NCBI GenBank assembly: GCA_030272585.1
Contig: BSYQ01000003.1
Location: 2,728,001 to 2,792,000 of the forward strand
Source: Bryopsis sp. KO-2023
Taxonomy: Eukaryota; Chlorophyta; Ulvophyceae; Bryopsidales; Bryopsidaceae
DNA: 64,000 nt
Direction of reading: 5' to 3'
Shown: one piece after another, positions 55,706 to 64,000 of the stretch
How the letters are laid out: every line of letters begins with the position of its first letter
Numbering within the stretch: position 1 is the first letter of the stretch
The notes under the pieces: model-generated
The model's input: only the letters and a program-made list of their open reading frames with translations
Databases searched by the model: none
Told to the model about the DNA's origin: nothing
Position numbers and translations under genes: made by a program

Positions 55706-56869
55706 ATGGGGGATGGACCTGAGGACCAGGGGACCAGTATGGAGGGGGTTCAGCGTCCTAAGCGCCGGGCGGACTCAGACCCCCGAACTGACGCAGCAGC
55801 CTGCCCGTCTATTGACGTGAGGGATCCGGCGTTCACCTTTTTGCATGAGCGCGTTGATGCACAGACTGATTCGGTGCGTGTGATCAAGGACCTCCAGGCG
55901 TGTGTTAAAAAAATGGTGGTTACGCTGATGCGTCTCGATTCGGTTCCGGAGAAACTGGAGTCCATGCAGGAATCGATGATTTCTCGAATCCAGAGCCTGG
56001 AGGCTCGTGTGGAGAAATGTGAAGTTGACCTCGCTCAACGTGTTGTGGCTTTGGAGGCCAAGGTGAAGTCATTTGAGCAGGCTGGCCCTCCTGCGGACGT
56101 GCGACGTACTATTGGTGGTCTGGAGGATCGCTTGTCTCTTGCAGTTGATTCTATCAGTCAGTTGGAGAAGAAATCGAATCTCCTGTTTGTTGGTGTACCT
56201 GATTCGGAGGCTGAACGGGGTCCTGCCCTGCGCGACACAGTTGTTGGCATCTTGGATCGGCTTCAGGACGAGCTGATGGATTCCTCGACAGAGCGGTATT
56301 CCTCTCACGTCGCGTTCGTGACTCGTCTTGGTCGTTTCCGGGCTGGTGCTCGTCCGCGGCCTCTACTGGTGCGGTTTAAGACCGATCTGATTCCATTGGC
56401 GTTGTGGGGAATCAAGAAGGACATCCGTTTGGCCATCTCTGCTGGCAGCTTGGCTGGTGTTCCTGCCGGTTTTGGCCTTCGACACGATCTGACGGCTCGT
56501 CAGCGAGCGATTCGCCAACAGTTGATGCCGATTCACCAGTTGGCGTTCAAGGAGAAGGATCGCCCTGACGCTCGTCTTGAGAGGGCGTTCTTCGATGATG
56601 AGCGTCTTTTTGTGGTGCCCAAGGTTGGCAGGCCACTCCCGGTCACGATCGATGGCCCGGATACCAGGTGGAGGGGTATGTTCGTGGATATGGCGGCTCT
56701 GACCGACATTCTTTTTGGGCCTGTGGGTGGACATCATGGTGGTCCTCCTCACCAGAACGGTTCTGCTCCATCGGGTTCGCGTGCTCATCAGGGACCTGTT
56801 GGTTCTGAGTTGGTTCCTTTTTCTCCAGCGCTTCAGATGGGTGGTGATCCCATCACGATCGATGAATAG
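55706..56869 (+). CDS. LINE-A ORF1 protein (L1 ORF1p-like RNA-binding protein)
   Basis: 387 residues from ATG 55706; the frame is open upstream but has no earlier ATG in the leader. A coiled coil spans about residues 45-150 (for example VPEKLESMQESMISRIQSLE). It is followed by an RRM-like part starting NLLFVGVPDSEAE and containing RPLLVRFKTD, then a C-terminal domain with RHDLTARQRAIRQQLMP, the order found in L1 ORF1p. Such proteins trimerise and coat the element RNA in the cytoplasm. The C-terminal tail is Gly/His/Pro-rich. It ends in TAG at 56867-56869, after which the same frame stays open into ORF2. Confidence 0.85.
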   Translation: MGDGPEDQGTSMEGVQRPKRRADSDPRTDAAACPSIDVRDPAFTFLHERVDAQTDSVRVIKDLQACVKKMVVTLMRLDSVPEKLESMQESMISRIQSLEARVEKCEVDLAQRVVALEAKVKSFEQAGPPADVRRTIGGLEDRLSLAVDSISQLEKKSNLLFVGVPDSEAERGPALRDTVVGILDRLQDELMDSSTERYSSHVAFVTRLGRFRAGARPRPLLVRFKTDLIPLALWGIKKDIRLAISAGSLAGVPAGFGLRHDLTARQRAIRQQLMPIHQLAFKEKDRPDARLERAFFDDERLFVVPKVGRPLPVTIDGPDTRWRGMFVDMAALTDILFGPVGGHHGGPPHQNGSAPSGSRAHQGPVGSELVPFSPALQMGGDPITIDE

Positions 56870-56922
56870 GGGTGCGGCCGACCGATATTCCTTCGTCTCG
56901 GAACGTGGAATCTTCGGTCGGC
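56867..56922 (+). promoter_or_regulatory. Candidate stop-codon readthrough signal (TAG plus stem-loop)
   Basis: TAG at 56867-56869 is followed by GGG and, after 7 bases, a perfect 9-bp stem: gccgaccga (56877-56885) with tcggtcggc (56914-56922). A further 5-bp inner stem, attcc/ggaat, lies at 56887-56891 and 56907-56911. A structure 5 to 9 bases after a UAG is the known layout of retroviral Gag-Pol readthrough. Function here is inferred. Confidence 0.55.
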
Positions 56923-59900
56923 AACTGTGGGGAAGATGGCCTGTTTGATTGAATTGCTAGATAGAATCGATGTTTTGGTTTTGCAGGAGATTGGGGATAC
57001 TGGGTTGCTTTCAAACTTGCCTCATTTTACGGCACATTTTTTGGAGAGGGATGCACGTAGACGATCGGGGGGGGTGGCTGTCTTGGTCCGCAATACTGTT
57101 GAGGCGCACGTTTCTTTTTTGCAAGACGCCTATATTGGTAGTTCTGTGATTGCTTTTTCTTTGGTTTTTGGTTCGTTTTCTTTGACCGTTTTTGGTGTTT
57201 ATCTGCCTAGTCCGAGTTCTTCTTACTCCGATCAGAGTGTTTGGGACGATTTGGAGTCGGCTGTTTTGTCACGTCGTTCTGAAAACGTTGTTTTGCTTGG
57301 GGATTTCAATGGGCATACGGGCACCGAGGTGGACGGGGAGGATGTTGGGTTTCAGGCGAGATCCAATTGTGATCGCTCTGCTGTTAGTTGGAATGGTCGT
57401 CGTCTTTTGTCTTTGTGTCAGGCTGCTGGTGTGCGTATTTTCAATGGCCGTGTTCGTGGGGATTTGGTTGGGGAGTGTACGTTTCGGCAACAGGGTGTTT
57501 GGAGTCTTTTGGACTATGTCGTGGGCAGTGAGTCTATTTTGTCGGATTGGGACGTTTCTTTGTTTGTGGAGCCCGATCCGCCGTTGCACATTTCGGATCA
57601 CAGGGCTGTTGTTTTGACTGTTGCGTTTTCTCAGGTGTGGGATCAGGCTGTGGATCGTGGAAGGTATCGTATGGCGGCACGGGATCAGCAGCGATTGGCT
57701 CGGTTTTTGCGATGCAATCGTGATTCTTTGCTTTCAGGAATCGATTCGGGAGCATCGGTGGATTGTGTTGCTCGTTCGGTTTCGGCTGTGGTGACTACCC
57801 AGTTGGTGAAGCGCTCTTCATCTGTTCCAGCTCGGCGCGTTTCTCGGCAGCCTTGGTATAATCAGGCGTGTATCGATGCTTTGCGTGAGTACCGGCGTGC
57901 TTGGAGGGCATATTTGCGGCGACCCGAATCGCCTGATCTGGCTGTTGATGCGAGGAGATTGAGGAATCGCTATTTTGCTGTTTTGGCTCGAGAGAAGCGT
58001 CAGTTCGACCTGGGATATGGTGACTATATGCAGCGCCTCTTCAAGGAGGATTCCAAACGTTTTCACTCCACTTTGTTTCCGAGGCAGAAGCGTGCTTCTG
58101 ATGCTGTAACTTTGGACGATTGGCACAAGCACTTTACGGAGTTTTTCGAGGCCTCCTCTCTTGATACGGATGATCCAGAGCCTCATGTTGATATCAGGAG
58201 CGATGTGTTGGGACGTGACGACCTTGTGACGCCTTTTACTGACGTGGAGGTCAAGCAGGCGGTGAGAAAGTTGAAACTGGGGACGTGTGCTGGTGCGGAT
58301 TCGTGGACGCCGGCGTTCTTCAAGGGACAGGGGTTGCAGGAGGCTTGGCTTCCGTTGCTGCTCGCTCTCTTTAATCGATGCCTTCGCGAGAGACGTGTTC
58401 CTCGGAGCTGGCTGTTTGGTATGGTGCGCCCCATTTACAAGAACCGTGGACATCGTTCGGATCCCATTCGTTATCGTCCGATCATGCTCTGTACGGTGTG
58501 GTACAAACTGTTTGTTTATACGTTGATGGAGCGCGTCGCACCTGTGTTGGACCCTGTTCGTCATCCCACTCAGGCCGGTTTTCGGAGGGGCTGTGAAACG
58601 GTGACTTGGATTTTGCTGGCGTGGGGTCTCATTTTCTGGGCGAAGAAGACTGGGAACTTGTTGTTTTTGCTGTCGATGGATTTGGCGAAAGCTTACGACA
58701 GTGTGCATCACGATCGCTTGTGGTTGCACTTGCGACGTATGGGCCTGCATCCTTGGCTGATTGAACTTGTGAGGTACATGTATCAGAACTCCTCGGCGGT
58801 GGTTAGGGGGACTCGTGGCTGTTCGCGCTCGTTTGAGATGCGCCGTGGTGTGCGACAAGGCTGCCCTTTCAGTCCTCTGTTGTATACTTGTTACCATGAT
58901 AACTTTCCTCTTCTCTTGGAGCGACTGGACTTGGAACGAGTTGTTTTTGACCTGGTGAAGATCGTCGCGATGATCTTTGCGGACGACACTCTGGTGCCTT
59001 TGCGTGATGAGGAAGGTGTGCAGGCGGTGGGCGACTTGACGCTTCGGTTTGAGCAAGACTGGCATATCAAGACGAACCATGAGAAGACGGAGGTGCTTGC
59101 GGTGAACCCGGGGTCGCGTACTTCGGTTTCGTTTGGTGGACACGATGTGCCGTTGCAGCGCACGCTCAAGTATTTGGGTGTGGTGTTTTACGATGGGCCT
59201 GGGGACGTCAACGTGTTTCGGGAGCATATTTCAAAGGTGTTGTGTGCGGGCAACGTGGCTGTTGGGCGTTTGCGTGCGAGGGCGTTTGAGATCGGTTTGA
59301 GGGATCCACGGACTCTGGTGGCTCTCTTCAAGATGTACGTTTTGGGGAAGGTGCAGTATGCTGCGCCGGTTTGGGTGTTCTTTCTGACTCAGCAGCACAA
59401 GCGGGAGCTGAACGATCTGTTGGTGCGTTACCTAAAATCGGTGCTACGTCTTCCGACGAGGGCGCTGAAGAATTTCGTGTATTTGGAGTGTGGTGTTTTG
59501 CCGGTCACGTTTTATTTGTACCGGAACGCGTTGAAGTTTTGGAATCGCCTGATGCAATTGCCGGCGACGCATCCCACGCGGGCGATGCTGTTCTGGTTGC
59601 GTGGTCAGCCGGATTCTCGGCGTTCTTGGTGGGTTCAGTTTCGTGATATGGTGAGACGCTTTGTTCCACAGTTCGATGGGTTTGTGGAGGTGGACGTGGC
59701 GACCTGGGCGCGTGCCTATAAGGCAGATATTGTGGGTCAATTGCGTTCCCGACATCCGCGTATCGTGGCGTATTATAATCGGTTCAAACCGACGTTTTGT
59801 TCCACGAACGACGTTTCTGGTTTCAGAGACGTTGGAACTTTTTTGTTTTAGGAGATTTTGTTCATTTAGGAGTTGATTACATTCAGAGGCTTTTGCCTTG

Positions 59901-60558
59901 CTTCGAACGTTGGGACACGATTCACTCATGTATGTCGTTGCAACAGGGCGGTTTGCCCTACGCAACTTGTAATCCTTGTATCCTTGTATCCTTGTTCTGG
60001 TTGCGTGGTCAGCCGGATTCTCGGCGTTCTTGGTGGGTTCAGTTTCGTGATATGGTGAGACGCTTTGTTCCACAGTTCGATGGGTTTGTGGAGGTGGACG
60101 TGGCGACCTGGGCGCGTGCCTATAAGGCAGATATTGTGGGTCAATTGCGTTCCCGACATCCGCGTATCGTGGCGTATTATAATCGGTTCAAACCGACGTT
60201 TTGTTACACGAACGCGTTGTCTTCTTTTACGGATTTGGGTTTGCGTACGACTTGGGTGCGTTTTCGGGCTCGTCTTCACGGTTTGGAGATCGATGCTGTG
60301 GACTTGAGTGATAGAGACGTGCCTTTGAACGAGAGGTATTGTCCGTTTTGTTTGGCCGCTGGGGTTTCGACGCCTGAAAACGAGGTGCATTTTCTTTTTG
60401 CTTGTCCGCTTTATGTGCGGTTGCGTGTGAACTCGGTCGTGGAAGAGAGTCGTGGCTCTCTATTTCGTTTGTTTAATTGTCCGGGGCAGGTTCGTGTGGC
60501 TGTTTATATTCGCCGGGCGCTCGCCTTGCGTAGGGAGTGGTTGGACGCTCGTTCGTAG
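56870..60558 (+). pseudogene. LINE-A ORF2: APE endonuclease, reverse transcriptase, C-terminal Cys-His motif (interrupted)
   Basis: The frame continues from ORF1 through TAG. Endonuclease motifs: GTWNLRS (metal-site Asn) at residues 11-17, LQEIG, LLGDFNGHTG, DYVVGS and SDHRAVV. RT motifs: SMDLAKAYDSV, RRGVRQGCPFSPLL and FADD in MIFADDTLVP. C-terminal CPFC ... HFLFAC follows. The first ATG is at 56936, after the WN motif, so a start there would lose a catalytic residue. At 59811 a 182-base LINE-A 3' end is inserted with a 222-base target duplication, and the ORF stops early at 59851. Leaving out the 404 extra bases, the remainder is exactly 1095 codons including stop, showing the frame was intact before that event. 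Confidence 0.9.
59811..59992 (+). mobile_element. LINE-A 3'-end fragment inserted in LINE-A ORF2
   Basis: 182 bases of 3' UTR, hairpin and a ccttgtat tail. The flanks 59589-59810 and 59993-60214 are a 222-base direct repeat with a single mismatch (C at 59802, A at 60206), which looks like an unusually long target duplication. Confidence 0.9.
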
Positions 60559-60873
60559 TGGGCTTGTAGCGACTGGTGGTGTTTGTTTTTCGTTGTTCTG
60601 GATGTTTCGTTTGATGGGGAAGTTGGTGTTCTTCGTTGTTTGCTTTGTTTGTTGGGCGCTCGCTCCGGGTTTCTGAGTTGGAAGCGACCGATTCTTGTGT
60701 TTGGTTTTATGTTTTGACGTTTGGGCTCTTTCTTGAGTTTCGATTGGGGATTTCTGGTTTCAGAGACGTTGGAACTTTTTTGTTTTAGGAGATTTTGTTC
60801 ATTTAGGAGTTGATTACATTCAGAGGCTTTTGCCTTGCTTCGAACGTTGGGACACGATTCACTCATGTATGTC

Positions 60874-60903
60874 GTTGCAACAGGGCGGTTTGCCCTACGC
60901 AAC
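60874..60903 (+). promoter_or_regulatory. Conserved 3'-terminal hairpin of LINE-A
   Basis: gttgc and gcaac form the outer arms; agggc and gccct form the inner stem around ggttt. It is followed by ttgtaat and the tail. The same structure ends every LINE-A and LINE-B copy in the window and is kept in the remnant at 4220. In stringent-type LINEs such a hairpin is the RT recognition site; that role is inferred. Confidence 0.7.
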
Positions 60904-61506
60904 TTGTAATTCTGTTTCTGTTTCAAAAAAGGAGTTGGTCTGTGAGTGAGCTTTGTGGTTTGTGGTGCACGGGGAAATTGAGGATTGTTTTTCGTGGACG
61001 ACTATTCCTTGTCCTGTTTGTTAGTCCAAGACCAAGACCACGTACTTCCTTTTTTCTTTTTCTGTCCCGCAGATCGTTCGTTTTGGTGTCCCGCAGATCG
61101 TTCGCTTTGGTGTCCTCCAGTCACGACGAGTGTCGACCACCCACGCCGGAGTGGCGACCTTTTCAGCGACCACGACTTGTTTTGATTACCCTTTCGTTCG
61201 TGTCAACACGTAGTGGCGCTCTCTTTCTCTGTCCGACTCCGCCACGAGTGTTTCTGTCGCCTTTCACTGTTCCACTTTGGGACAAAGGCACCCAGTGGCC
61301 AACTGTGCCGACAAATCAACTCGAGTCCTTCCTTGCACACAATAGCGAACGCCCTTTGTCAAAAAGTACTGACGTCCAAGTTTATACCCAGCACTAACGA
61401 CGTTTTCTACTTTTACCAAGACGTCAGGAAGTCAAAATCCTTCCCACAACAACTCAATCGACTCAGCCAGCACGCACCCAACACGCGACTGACACAACTC
61501 TTCACG

Positions 61507-61752
61507 ATGGCAAGCCGCAAGAGCGAAAAAACAGACCCCCAAGAGCCAAAGTTCCTCTGGCTGGTCGAAAAAAGTTGTTACTTGAAAGATGGTACAGATC
61601 TCGCTGAAAAAAACAGATGGCTTTTCGATTCTTGCCTTCAGTTGGGTGTTATCGTCGCATCAAAAACGATGGTCTGGTCGACAAGAACGACTCCAAAATA
61701 TATCTGGACACCCAAGGGGCTCTCTTTTCGACCAGGCCACCGGTTTCGACAC
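61507..61752 (+). pseudogene. C-unit ORF, unit 5 (5' part, then LINE-B)
   Basis: Like unit 1 it lacks the four-base deletion (ttcctctggctgg), so its frame is intact up to the LINE-B insertion. The rest of the unit lies beyond the window. Confidence 0.6.
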
Positions 61753-62027
61753 ATGTAATTTCTGTTTCTGTTTCTGTTTCAGAAACAGAAACAGAAATTA
61801 CATGTTGCGAAGGGCCAATCCGCCCTGTTGCAACCACATACAATGTCTCAGCCATGTCCAAAAGTCCACAGAAGATGAAGTCTCCAATAAAACCCCAGTA
61901 CAATCAACGAGAGACCCATCACTAAGGAATCAATGTATCAGAAAGTATTGCCAAAAAACGTTCCCAAGAAAAAGAAACCCGGAACACCAAGCAACAACCA
62001 AAAGGAGAGCGAAAACTACTGTCAAAC

Positions 62028-62138
62028 ATTACATTCAGAGGCTTTTGCCTTGCTTCGAACGTTGGGACACGATTCACTCATGTATGTCGTTGCAACAGGG
62101 CGGTTTGCCCTACGCAACTTGTAATCCTTGTATCCTTG
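62028..62138 (+). mobile_element. LINE-A 3'-end fragment nested in LINE-B, shared with other units
   Basis: Same as 27528-27638, flanked by tactgtcaaac. Confidence 0.9.
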
Positions 62139-62160
62139 TACTGTCAAACGCCCACCACAA

Positions 62161-62283
62161 GGATACAAGGATTACAAGTTGCGTAGGGCAAACCGCCCTG
62201 TTGCAACGACATACATGAGTGAATCGTGTCCCAACGTTCGAAGCAAGGCAAAAGCCTCTGAATGTAATCAACTCCTAAATGAT
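62161..62283 (-). mobile_element. LINE-A 3'-end fragment, private to unit 5
   Basis: 123 bases on the minus strand with a ccttgtat-type tail. Flanked by cccaccacaa (62151-62160, 62284-62293); the empty site is at 27651-27660. Confidence 0.95.
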
Positions 62284-62661
62284 CCCACCACAAACGACCA
62301 ACAAACAAAACGAAACAAACAAACACAAAACAAACAAACAAAAACCACGTCACGGCTGAGCCTCAAGCCACTGAGCTCGAAAATCCAACGCCCGACCAAG
62401 GTAAACAGCCACCCGATACTGACCCGGCAAATTGAACAAACGACGCAACGAAAACCCCGATTCAGACACAACCGATCCCACACGCAAACCAGAATACAAC
62501 GGACAAAAGAACAGGAAATGCCGCTCGTTCTCAGCCGTCCTGTTGCCTTGCGACAAACAATAAGGACAGAAACGCTCGTGCAAAGGCACATCCCTCCGTA
62601 GCAGATCCGCCACGTCGATCTCCAAACCGTGCAAACGCGCACGAAAACGCACCCACACCGT

Positions 62662-62866
62662 GTTTGACGTTTGGGCTCTTTCTTGAGTTTCGATTGGGGA
62701 TTTCTGGTTTCAGAGACGTTGGAACTTTTTTGTTTTAGGAGATTTTGTTCATTTAGGAGTTGATTACATTCAGAGGCTTTTGCCTTGCTTCGAACGTTGG
62801 GACACGATTCACTCATGTATGTCGTTGCAACAGGGCGGTTTGCCCTACGCAACTTGTAATCCTTGT
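62662..62866 (+). mobile_element. LINE-A 3'-end fragment, private to unit 5, within LINE-B ORF2
   Basis: 205 bases with a ccttgta tail. Flanked by acccacaccgt (62651-62661, 62867-62877); the empty site is at about 28018. It breaks the ORF2 frame. Confidence 0.95.
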
Positions 62867-64000
62867 ACCCACACCGTCCGCAGCCCCACATCCTCGAAAG
62901 AAGACAGCGCTCTCGAGTAGCCGAACACCGGCTTGAACACGTTGTAAAACGCAACAATACGAGGATGTCCCGAACGAAGACGAGCCACAATGTCCGCCTT
63001 ATACGCCGCGGTCCACGACGCAAGGTCCACTTCTCCAGATCCATCGAATCCAGGAGCAAATCGGCGCACCATATCCTTGAACAAAACCCACCAAGAGCGC
63101 TGAGAGACCGTGGCTTCCGATTGGAGCCAAACGATCAACTGCCGAGCCGGATGGTCGACAGGCAAAGTCATCATACGATTCCAAAACCGAACCGCGTTGT
63201 TGTTGAAGTAGTAGAGGATCGGCAGAGCACCCATCTCCAAATACACCACATTGCGAAGCGTCCTCACGGGAAGCCGCAACACCCGCTTCAGAAAACGAAT
63301 CTGCAAACCGTTGAACGCATCCTTGTGCGCCTGAGTCAAGAAGAAGCACCAAACTGGCGCCGCATACTGAACCTTCCCCAAAACATACATGCGAAACAGA
63401 GACAGAAGCGTCTTCGGATCGCGAAGCCCCAGATCCCCGGATCGAGCCAACAAGCGCCCCACCGCCGCCTGTCCGTTTTGCAGAGTCCTGTCGATATGAT
63501 TTCCAAACACGTTCACGTTGCCCGGACCATCCTTGAAGAAAACTCCCAAATATTTCATCGTCGATTGCAGCTCCACATCCACACCGTTGAGAGACACAGT
63601 CGTGAGCCCCCGCGCATTCACCACCATCCCTTCCGTCTTCTCCAGATTCGTCTTCACTCCCCAATCGTGCTCATACTGCCCCAGCACATCACCAACAGCC
63701 GAGACATCCTCCACAGACGAGCACGGCACCAGCGTGTCGTCCGCAAAGATGAGCGCCACAATGATCGCCAAACCCAGAACGATGTGGCTAACCTGCGCCC
63801 CCTCCAGCAGCCGCGGCAAGTTGTCATGATATAACGTGAAAAGCAGCGGACTGAACGGACAGCCCTGACGAACGCCCCTGCCGATTCCAAACGGCGCCGT
63901 GCACCCCTTCGTCCCACGAACCACCGCCGTCGAGTTCTCGTACATGAACGTCAGTACAACAAAAAAGGGATCAGCCAGGCCCAACCTCCGCAAGTGCAGC

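Larger units (their letters stand above)
53913..60924 (+). mobile_element. Full-length LINE-A (L1-like non-LTR retrotransposon)
   Basis: 7012 bases between the 10-base duplication aaaaaaggag (53903-53912 and 60925-60934); the uninterrupted site is at about 26430. Order: 1.8-kb 5' UTR made largely of two minisatellites, ORF1 (55706-56869), TAG, ORF2 in the same frame (56870-60558, interrupted by a 3'-end fragment of another LINE-A), 366-base 3' UTR with terminal hairpin, and a (ttctgt)n tail. It is the only copy here with a 5' end and would be the reference for the family. Confidence 0.95.
23703..64000 (+). repeat. Head-to-tail array of an approx. 1.9-kb C unit, loaded with retrotransposons
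   Basis: Five units are visible by their ORF starts at 23736, 27011, 38102, 49193 and 61507. With insertions removed, the ORF-to-ORF distance is about 1.9 kb. The first unit is cut at its 5' end; the last runs off the window. Insertions present by unit: LINE-A and an older LINE-A relative in units 1-4; LINE-B in units 2-5; the DIRS-order element in units 2 and 3; a LINE-B fragment upstream of the ORF in units 3 and 4; a full-length LINE-A in unit 5. The nested pattern shows that the units multiplied after the first insertions. Confidence 0.85.
61753..64000 (-). mobile_element. LINE-B, unit 5, with three nested LINE-A fragments; runs off the window
   Basis: Same insertion as in units 2-4 (left flank gtttcgacac, palindrome at 61751-61805), with a few private changes (for example ttgttgttgaag near 63198). 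The ORF2 fragment reads from 64000 down to about 62350, broken by the 62662 insertion. RT motifs including FADD are intact. Confidence 0.9.

Noticed and set aside
57818..59227. 469-codon minus-strand ORF
   Set aside because: Antisense of LINE-A ORF2; no domain of its own.

Overview
The window is nuclear DNA of an intron-rich eukaryote, most likely a unicellular protist. The genes in the first 23 kb are split by GT-AG introns with T-rich 3' ends, gene density is low, and the only fully recognisable proteins are eukaryotic: an SRP9-like signal-recognition-particle subunit, a succinate dehydrogenase membrane anchor (SDHD/CybS), a KCTD-type BTB protein and a TKL-class protein kinase. I cannot name the organism. 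Splice models were built by hand from reading-frame phase and homology recalled from family knowledge; no search was run.

Left part (1-23.7 kb). 1-4.9 kb holds a small cysteine-rich secreted peptide model (144-408), unresolved exon-like pieces, a cluster of six short perfect hairpins (2328-2566) and a small LINE remnant. Then follow, all on the + strand: a BTB/KCTD plus SPRY-like gene (4921-6441), SRP9 (8047-8966), a 16-exon multi-membrane-span / PH / TKL kinase gene (10527-16388) and SDHD (18925-19915). An unresolved minus-strand gene (20915-23114) closes this part.

Right part (23.7-64 kb). This is a head-to-tail array of an approx. 1.9-kb gene-like unit ('C unit', ORF starts at 23736, 27011, 38102, 49193 and 61507), invaded by nested retrotransposons. 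Three kinds of element are present. LINE-A has an L1-like ORF1 and an APE-endonuclease/RT ORF2. LINE-B is a relative, seen here only as 5'-truncated copies. The third is a DIRS-order element with split direct repeats and an RT-RNase H ORF. One block of 11,091 bases (26960-38050) is repeated almost identically at 38051-49141 and partly a third time. Empty and filled sites in neighbouring units let each insertion be bounded to the base and ordered in time.

The most unusual object is a full-length LINE-A copy at 53913-60924, with a 10-base target duplication. Its 5' UTR carries 55 copies of a 20-base repeat plus ten copies of a 15-base repeat. ORF1 and ORF2 lie in the same frame, separated only by one TAG. 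A 9-bp perfect stem starts 7 bases after that TAG, and the first ATG of ORF2 lies beyond the endonuclease WN motif. This arrangement suggests stop-codon readthrough to make ORF2 protein. The LINE families share a 3'-terminal hairpin followed by short tandem tails of two different kinds.
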